Shown: positions 51,461 through 56,823 of the stretch, in pieces
How positions within the stretch are numbered: position 1 is the stretch's first letter
Layout: the number at the start of each line of letters is the position of its first letter
Assembly: GCA_022448245.1 (NCBI GenBank)
Contig: JAKVCO010000008.1
Location: 160,545-217,367, forward strand
Direction of reading: 5' to 3'
Source of the DNA: Paracoccaceae bacterium
GTDB lineage: Bacteria; Pseudomonadota; Alphaproteobacteria; Rhodobacterales; Rhodobacteraceae
Length of the DNA stretch: 56,823 nt
The notes under the pieces: generated by a model
What the model was told of the DNA's origin: nothing
Seen by the model: only the letters and a program-made list of their open reading frames with translations
Databases searched by the model: none
Translations under genes and position numbers: made by a program

Positions 51461-53182
51461 ATGGATACCCCGAGCCCTCTTCCCCCTGCCGCGGGCCAGA
51501 CCTCAGTTATCGCGCGCCTGCGCCACGCGCTAACGCGGGCCGACGGGTTCGCCCAGCAACCGGCGTTGCGGCGGGCGCTTCCGGCGATCGGGGTGCTGTT
51601 CCTTACGATGGCCGGGCTAGCGATCTGGCTCCTCGTGGCACCTGCGGACCGCGCGCAGGTTCAGCCGGGCCTGCCGCCTGCAGAGAAGGGCCGCGCGCTC
51701 GAGGCGCTTTCCACGGCGGGCTTCGATGCGCAGCTAGACCCCGCAAGCGGGGCATTGACGGTGCCCGCGGCGGACTACCACCGAGCCCGCATGACGCTCG
51801 CAGGCGAAGGGATGCCGCTAGCCGGAGGCGGCCTCGGCCCCGACGGCATGAGCGCGCTCGAAAACATGCCCATGGGCACCTCGCGCCAAGTGGAGGCCGC
51901 GCGCCTACGCCGCATGCAGGAGCTCGATCTCGCCCGCACCATCGCGGAGCTGCGTCCGGTCCGCGCCGCGCGCGTCCACCTCGCTTTGCCGGAACGCACG
52001 GCCTTCGTCCGCGATCTGGATCCACCCCGCGCCTCCGTCGTGCTCGATCTCGCGCCGGGGATGTCGCTCAACGCCGCGCAGGTCCGCGCGGTCGTGAGTA
52101 TGGTGGCCGCCGCGGTGCCCGATATGCCCCGTGGACAGGTCTCCGTCGTCGATCAGACCGGCGCGCTCCTGACTGCGGAGGAAAGCGATCCCCTTCAGGC
52201 GGAGACGGACCGCCAGCTCGCCCATCAGCGCCGCATGGAGCGACTATACCGTGAACGGGTGATGGCGCTTCTGACACCCATGGTCGGAGCCGGGAACGCC
52301 GCCGTCGAGATCACGCTCGACATGGATTTCACCCGCTCGGAGATCACTAGCGAGGAGTTTTCCCCCGATACCGCGCTGCGCAGCGAGCAGAGCACCCAGC
52401 AAGTCGGCGGCGGCGATGTCACAAGCGGCATCCCAGGGGCCGTCAGTAACCTGCCGCCTCAGGAAGCCCAGCTCAACGCAACTGCCGAGGGCGCAGAGGC
52501 GGACGCCCAGACCGACCCGAAAGCTGGGATCACCCGCCACGCGCGGCAAAGCTCCTTCGCGACAACGCGCAACTATGAGGTTAGCCGACGAGTAGAGACC
52601 CGCCAGCCGCAAATGGCCCAAGTCACGCAGGTTTTCGCGGCGGTGCTGATCCACGAGCTGCCCGCCACGGAGGCGGATGCGGAGCTTGGCGAGACCGATT
52701 CCGCCACCGAGATGATCGCCAAGGTCGACGCGCTGACCCGGTCCGCGATCGGGTTCGACGAGGCCCGCGGCGACCTCGTCACTGTGACCACCGCTCCCTT
52801 CGTGGCAGCCACGCCCCTGGTCGCGGCCCCAGCCTGGCACGAAGCGGCGTGGCTCCCCACCGTCGGACGCACCCTCGCGCAGCTTCTGATCATGGCGATC
52901 ATCGTCCTGGGCATCATCCGCCCGCTCCTTCAACGCATACTGCCGCCGCCCGACGGGCAGATGGCCTTAGATGGAGCCTTCCCCGGTGCTGTAGAAGTTC
53001 ATCGGGGAGAGTCGTTTTCGGCTCTGCGTAACAGGCTCCAGACGGACACGCCCACCCTTCAGGACCTCGACGGCTCCCTGAGCTACGAGGAAAAGATCGA
53101 CTTGGTCCGTCAGCTCGCTGATGGCGATAGCAAGCGCGTCGCGGGCGTCTTCAAGGACATGCTCAAAGCTGGGGGCTCCTGA
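51461..53182 (+). CDS. fliF: FliF, MS-ring protein
   Basis: 573 residues. The first membrane helix is ALPAIGVLFLTMAGLAIWLL (about 38-58) and the second is QLLIMAIIVLGIIRPLLQRI near 475-495. Between them are the ring-building motifs (PAADYHRARMTLAGEGMP; LPERTAFVRDLDPPRASVVLDL; AVVSMVAAAVPDM). The C-terminal tail (LSYEEKIDLVRQLADGDSKRVAGVFKDML) binds FliG. It forms the base ring in the inner membrane. Confidence 0.96.
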   Translation: MDTPSPLPPAAGQTSVIARLRHALTRADGFAQQPALRRALPAIGVLFLTMAGLAIWLLVAPADRAQVQPGLPPAEKGRALEALSTAGFDAQLDPASGALTVPAADYHRARMTLAGEGMPLAGGGLGPDGMSALENMPMGTSRQVEAARLRRMQELDLARTIAELRPVRAARVHLALPERTAFVRDLDPPRASVVLDLAPGMSLNAAQVRAVVSMVAAAVPDMPRGQVSVVDQTGALLTAEESDPLQAETDRQLAHQRRMERLYRERVMALLTPMVGAGNAAVEITLDMDFTRSEITSEEFSPDTALRSEQSTQQVGGGDVTSGIPGAVSNLPPQEAQLNATAEGAEADAQTDPKAGITRHARQSSFATTRNYEVSRRVETRQPQMAQVTQVFAAVLIHELPATEADAELGETDSATEMIAKVDALTRSAIGFDEARGDLVTVTTAPFVAATPLVAAPAWHEAAWLPTVGRTLAQLLIMAIIVLGIIRPLLQRILPPPDGQMALDGAFPGAVEVHRGESFSALRNRLQTDTPTLQDLDGSLSYEEKIDLVRQLADGDSKRVAGVFKDMLKAGGS

Positions 53183-53184
53183 CA

Positions 53185-54222
53185 ATGACAACAGCGCTTG
53201 CTCGCACCGATACCGCCCGCGAAATGGCAGAGCTCACGCCCCTGCAGAAGGCGGCCATAGTGATGATGGTGGTGGGGGAGAAGACCGCCGCACAGATCCT
53301 CTCCACGCTCATGCCCGGCGAAGTCCACGAACTGGGCGAGGCGATGTTTCTTGTTGAGGGCACGAGCCACGGTGTCGTCCATGCTGTCCTCGACGAATTC
53401 CTGATGTCTGTGGGCACCGAAAGCGGGCTCGCGATCGGGCGCGGGGCCTATGTCCGGCGCGTCCTTGATACTGCCCTCGGCCAGCAGAAGGCACAATCGG
53501 TCTTCTCGCGCATCGTGCCTGCCGACAGCGAACGGCCCATCGACATCCTCGACTGGATGGAACCCGAAAGCATCGCGGAACTCGTGGAGGTCGAACATCC
53601 CCAGATCGCGGCGCTAGCGATCGCGTCTCTTGATTATGAACGCGCGGCCAAAGTGCTGATGCTCCTCGACCAAGAAACGCAGGCCGACGTCGTGCGTCGC
53701 ATCGCGAGCCTGCAGACCGTCCCGCCCGCCGCGCTCCAGGAGCTGACGGAGATCATGCAGGGCAAGTTCAAGACGACGAACTCCATCCGGTCTGCGCAGA
53801 TCGGCGGGGTCAAGGCCGCCGCGCGGATCATCAACCTGACCGAGCAGAGCATCGAGGACCGGATCCTCAAGCGGATCAAGAAGGACGACAAGACGCTATC
53901 GCAGGACCTCGAGGACAACCTTTTCGTCTTCGAATACCTCATCAAGTCGGACGACCGCGCGATCCAGACTGTGCTGCGCAAGGTCGACCCTTCCGTGCTC
54001 ACGCTCGCGCTCAAGGGCACGACGCGCGATCTGCACGACAAGCTCTTGCGCTGCGTGTCCCAACGGGCCGCAGCCAATATCGCCGACGAAATGGAGGCGC
54101 TCGGTCCGGTCCGGCTCAGCTCCGTTTTGCGGGCACAGAGGGAAATCATCACCGTTGCGCGAAAACTGGCCGATGCCGGCGCAATCACGCTTGCGGGCCG
54201 CGGCAACGAGAAGATGGTTTAG
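53185..54222 (+). CDS. fliG: FliG, switch protein
   Basis: 345 residues. N-domain LTPLQKAAIVMMVVGEKTAAQIL; middle domain with VEHPQIAALAIASLDYERAAKVL (EHPQ motif); C-domain torque helix DDRAIQTVLRKVDPSVLTLALKG with charged residues and LSSVLRAQREIITVARKLADAG. It couples the stator to the rotor. It starts 2 bp after fliF, and fliH follows 12 bp later. Confidence 0.96.
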   Translation: MTTALARTDTAREMAELTPLQKAAIVMMVVGEKTAAQILSTLMPGEVHELGEAMFLVEGTSHGVVHAVLDEFLMSVGTESGLAIGRGAYVRRVLDTALGQQKAQSVFSRIVPADSERPIDILDWMEPESIAELVEVEHPQIAALAIASLDYERAAKVLMLLDQETQADVVRRIASLQTVPPAALQELTEIMQGKFKTTNSIRSAQIGGVKAAARIINLTEQSIEDRILKRIKKDDKTLSQDLEDNLFVFEYLIKSDDRAIQTVLRKVDPSVLTLALKGTTRDLHDKLLRCVSQRAAANIADEMEALGPVRLSSVLRAQREIITVARKLADAGAITLAGRGNEKMV

Positions 54223-54234
54223 GAGGACGATTAA

Positions 54235-54972
54235 ATGACGGATGCAAGAGTACTCGACGATGTCGAGCTCGCCACGCTGAGCCACCGCCAGCACCGCAGC
54301 TTCGCGCGCGACGAAGCGCTGGCGCGGCAATTCGGTGCGCTGGAATTCATTGCGAGGAACCTTGGCCCCGTGCCAGACACCCCGGAGGCGGAGGCCGATG
54401 CACCCTTGGAAACCGCAGTTATGGAGACCGGATTTTCACCGAGCAACCCGCCGCCTGCCATCGATATCGCGGCGGAGAAACGGGCCGCCTTCGAGGCCGG
54501 GAGGGCTAAGGCCGCGCAGGAACACGAAGCCGCCCTCGAAGAGATGCGCAAGAATGCCGAGGAGATCGCGAAATGGGAGGCTGACCAGCAGATCAACGAA
54601 ACCTGCGCGCCGCTCATCCGGCTGATCGAAAAGCTCACCTCGTCGGCAGATGCGCTGGAAAGCGCGCTGGCCGCTCGCCTCGATGAGGCCGTCCGGGCCC
54701 TCGCGAGCGCGCGGGCGGGCCTCGCCATTGATGACGTTCCCGCCGCGTTTCGCGCCCGCATAGAGGAGCTCGCGCGCGCAACGGCACTTGAGAGCGTGCC
54801 CCGGCGTATCTCGCTCAACCCCGACGATCTCGGCGCGCTGTCTTTTGAGGCAGATGCGCTCGGGGGCCGCCTCGTGGCCGATGAGACGCTCGCGCGCGGC
54901 GATGTCATCCTAGATTTCGGCGATATGGAGGTCGGGGACGTTCTCGCAGACGCCCGTCTCGCGGCCCCGTGA
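54235..54972 (+). CDS. fliH: FliH, export ATPase regulator
   Basis: 245 residues between fliG and fliI, the normal place of fliH. Sequence similarity in this family is low. What supports it is the charged helical middle (AAEKRAAFEAGRAKAAQEHEAALEEMRKNAEEIAKWEADQ), the C-terminal helix-strand domain (VPRRISLNPDDLGALSFEADALGG...LARGDVILDFGDMEVGDVL) and the size. It holds FliI inactive and links it to the export gate. The stop overlaps the fliI GTG start. Confidence 0.8.
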   Translation: MTDARVLDDVELATLSHRQHRSFARDEALARQFGALEFIARNLGPVPDTPEAEADAPLETAVMETGFSPSNPPPAIDIAAEKRAAFEAGRAKAAQEHEAALEEMRKNAEEIAKWEADQQINETCAPLIRLIEKLTSSADALESALAARLDEAVRALASARAGLAIDDVPAAFRARIEELARATALESVPRRISLNPDDLGALSFEADALGGRLVADETLARGDVILDFGDMEVGDVLADARLAAP

Positions 54973-56306
54973 CCCACATCCTTGAGGGCCTTACCTATCG
55001 CGCCTCCCTAATGGCGGAGCCGGCACCACCCGCCATCAGCGCCCGTGTCCTGCGCTTTGACGGGCTCATCGTGGAGTGCGTGGCCTTCAGCGCCAGCCCC
55101 GGCACACGCTGCAGGATCGACACGGAGGACGGCGCAGCTGTCCATGGGGAGGTCGTAGGCTTTGATCGGGGCCGGACGCTCCTTCTGCTTGAGGAGACCG
55201 GTGCCCGTGTCGGGGCGACCTGTCGGGTTCATCGGCTGGGCGGCTCACACGAGGTGGCCGTGGGCGACGATGTTCTGGGCCGCGTAATCGATGCCGATGG
55301 CGCGCCGCTGGACGCGCGCCCTGCCCCGCGCGCGACCGAGATCCGCCCCCTTGCGGGCACCCCCCTTAACCCCCTCGAACGCCAGAGCGTGCGCGCACCG
55401 CTCGACGTGGGCGTTCGCCTAATCAACGCGGCACTGACAGTGGGATGTGGTCAGCGTCTGGGGATCGTGGCCGGATCGGGCGTGGGAAAATCCGTCCTCA
55501 TGGACATGATGGCCCGCTTCACCGATGCTGACGTCACCGTCGTGGGCCTTATCGGGGAGCGGGCGCGCGAGGTTGCCGATTTCGTCGAACAGGTCATGCA
55601 CGGCCCCGCTCGCGACCGCACGGTGATCGTCGCGGTGCCCGCCGATCGCTCCCCCCTTCTGAGGTTACGCGCCGCGCAGCGGGTTCATGCCGTGGCCGAG
55701 TACTTCCGCGATCAGAACAAGCAGGTGATGCTCATCATGGACAGTCTAACCCGCGTGGCCCATGCGCGCCGCGAGGTAGGCCTTGCCTTGGGGGAGCCGC
55801 CGACCGCGAAGGGCTACCCGCCCTCAGCGCTTGCGCTCATCCCGAGTCTTCTGGAACGGGCTGGCCCCGGGCGCGCAGGCGGGGGCGCAATCACCGCCTT
55901 CTACACGATCCTCGCCGATGGGGACGATACGGTGAACGACCCAGTCGTCGACACAGCCCGCGCGATCCTTGACGGGCATATCGTGCTCTCGCGTGCGCAG
56001 GCGCAGGCCGGGCTCTTCCCTGCGATCGACCTCGCTGCCTCCGTGAGCCGCGTGATGAAGGACATTGTGCCGCCCGCACAGGTCACCGCCGCCACCAAGC
56101 TGCGCCGCCTGATGGCGAGCTACCGGGAAAACCGCGACATGATGCTACTTGGGGCCTATGCGCCGGGTCAGGACAGGACGCTTGATGAAGCCGTGTCGCT
56201 TTGGTCCAGGATCGAAGCCCTCGTCAGTCAGGGTAGCGACGTCCGCGCGAGCTATGACGAGAGCGTCGCGGATCTGACGGCCCTCATGGGGCTAGGCGAT
56301 GCATGA
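54969..56306 (+). CDS. fliI: FliI, flagellar export ATPase
   Basis: 445 residues from a GTG start overlapping fliH (GTGA). The ATPase core has Walker A GSGVGKS (169-175), the type III signature GLIGERAREVADFVEQ, Walker B VMLIMDSLTRVAHARREV, and ARAILDGHIVLSRAQAQAGLFPAIDL. The N-terminal beta-barrel and C-terminal lever are of normal size. It energises chaperone-substrate release at the export gate. Overlaps fliJ by 8 bp. Confidence 0.97.
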   Translation: MTHILEGLTYRASLMAEPAPPAISARVLRFDGLIVECVAFSASPGTRCRIDTEDGAAVHGEVVGFDRGRTLLLLEETGARVGATCRVHRLGGSHEVAVGDDVLGRVIDADGAPLDARPAPRATEIRPLAGTPLNPLERQSVRAPLDVGVRLINAALTVGCGQRLGIVAGSGVGKSVLMDMMARFTDADVTVVGLIGERAREVADFVEQVMHGPARDRTVIVAVPADRSPLLRLRAAQRVHAVAEYFRDQNKQVMLIMDSLTRVAHARREVGLALGEPPTAKGYPPSALALIPSLLERAGPGRAGGGAITAFYTILADGDDTVNDPVVDTARAILDGHIVLSRAQAQAGLFPAIDLAASVSRVMKDIVPPAQVTAATKLRRLMASYRENRDMMLLGAYAPGQDRTLDEAVSLWSRIEALVSQGSDVRASYDESVADLTALMGLGDA

Positions 56307-56745
56307 TCAGCGCGCCCGGGCGGTGGCCCTTCTGAAACTAAACGCACGTCGCGAGGCGGCGGGCCACGCGCGGGAGCTGCGCGCCCTCGCCACGCAGGAG
56401 CTCGCCGCGTTCGACCACTTGTCGCGGCTTGAGGCGCTGCTCGACGGAGCGCAGGTGTTGGAGAGCGACGCGGCTAGCAAGGGGGCACTCACCGCGAGCA
56501 TGACCCTACTGACCGCTCTGGGGGAGCAACGCAAAGCCGCGGAGGCCCAATTGCACGACATCACCGCCCGTCGCCCGCCGATACAGTCAAAGCTGAACAC
56601 GGCCTCGCTGCGCCAGCAGGTGCTGGGGGATCAGGAGGCCCACCTCCGCGCCCGTGCCGCCTCGGAGCGGGTTGAGAAGGCCGAAGCGCGCGCCGCGGAA
56701 TGCCACGCCACAGCCCGGTTTCGCACTTTGTCCAACGCCGACTAA
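56299..56745 (+). CDS. fliJ: FliJ, export ATPase stalk
   Basis: 148 residues, nearly all coiled coil (AVALLKLNARREAAGHARELRALATQELAAFDHLSRLEALL...), the shape and position of FliJ after fliI. Sequence is weakly conserved in the family. The last residues (FRTLSNAD) and the TAA stop lie at the edge of an inserted element: the minus-strand transposase stop is at 56742-56744, inside this codon. The native C-terminus may have been altered by the insertion. Confidence 0.82.
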   Translation: MHDQRARAVALLKLNARREAAGHARELRALATQELAAFDHLSRLEALLDGAQVLESDAASKGALTASMTLLTALGEQRKAAEAQLHDITARRPPIQSKLNTASLRQQVLGDQEAHLRARAASERVEKAEARAAECHATARFRTLSNAD

Positions 56746-56823
56746 GTGTTCAGTCCCGGCATCTGGTGGATCGGTTTGAGGATGAATCGCTCTGCCTGTG
56801 AAGTCCAGATTTTGCAGATGTAT
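56742..56823 (-). mobile_element. IS481/IS3-type transposase C-terminus (partial)
   Basis: The last 82 bp of the window, read on the minus strand, encode YICKIWTSQAERFILKPIHQ MPGLNT and a TAG stop (56744-56742). The RFxxxPxHQMPGLNT ending is characteristic of transposases of the IS481/IS3 (DDE) group. The frame is open to the window edge, so the element continues to the right. Its stop overlaps the fliJ stop codon. The terminal inverted repeat could not be placed with certainty. Confidence 0.7.

Overview
The window is high-GC DNA with overlapping stop/start junctions and gene families typical of Alphaproteobacteria. The flagellar half matches, in gene content and order, the RpoN-dependent Fla1-type flagellar set known from Rhodobacter sphaeroides and relatives: a dedicated rpoN, an activator without a helix-turn-helix (FleT-like), SltF, a distant FlgT, and a FlgJ that is only a rod-binding domain. 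A member of Rhodobacterales (Rhodobacter/roseobacter type) is the most likely source; this is inferred from protein resemblance, not from a marker gene.

Region 1 (1-3503): the tail of an AlgX-like SGNH protein, then a decayed minus-strand group (beta-trefoil protein, Tat-exported multicopper oxidase, small membrane protein, DedA). Three of the four genes carry frameshifts or in-frame stops. Region 2 (3792-13053): a plus-strand catabolic operon with a PreA-like dehydrogenase, an M20-type carbamoyl-amidohydrolase, a dihydropyrimidinase, a complete NMT1/THI5-like ABC transporter, a GNAT acetyltransferase and a DUF1330 protein. It fits uptake and reductive breakdown of pyrimidines or hydantoins. 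Two more A/T-rich membrane-protein genes of unknown role are wedged into it. Region 3 (13435-20891): secreted hypothetical proteins, an AraC-type regulator, a frameshifted P-loop kinase, and an RND efflux pump with its adaptor.

Region 4 (21424-56745) is a large flagellar locus. It encodes the H-ring/P-ring accessory set flgP-flgT-flgA-flgM (minus), flhA-flhF-fliA (plus), motA-motB-fliD (minus), fliC and rpoN (plus), the flgBCDEFGHIJKL-sltF block with two unknown membrane genes (minus), an accessory group (FliL-like, FliS, Sel1, an NHLP-like small protein, unknown small proteins), and fleT-fliEFGHIJ (plus). The genes fliK, fliM/N, fliO-R, flhB and fleQ are not in the window. A partial IS481/IS3-type transposase abuts the 3' end of fliJ at the right edge.

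Regulation can be read directly: nine -24/-12 elements (TGGCRC-N5-YTGC) lie in front of flgP, flhA, motA, flgB, flgG, sltF, fliL and two unknown genes. Three sigma-28-like elements (TAAA-N14/15-GYCGTTNA) lie in front of fliC, fliS and the NHLP-like gene. With RpoN, FleT, FliA and FlgM all encoded here, the locus carries most of its own regulatory cascade. The most unusual points are a FlhF that has lost its GTPase motifs, an NHLP-leader-like protein under a late flagellar promoter, two predicted leaderless sigma-54 transcripts, face-to-face sigma-54 promoters at flgB, and several uncharacterised genes with flagellar promoters.
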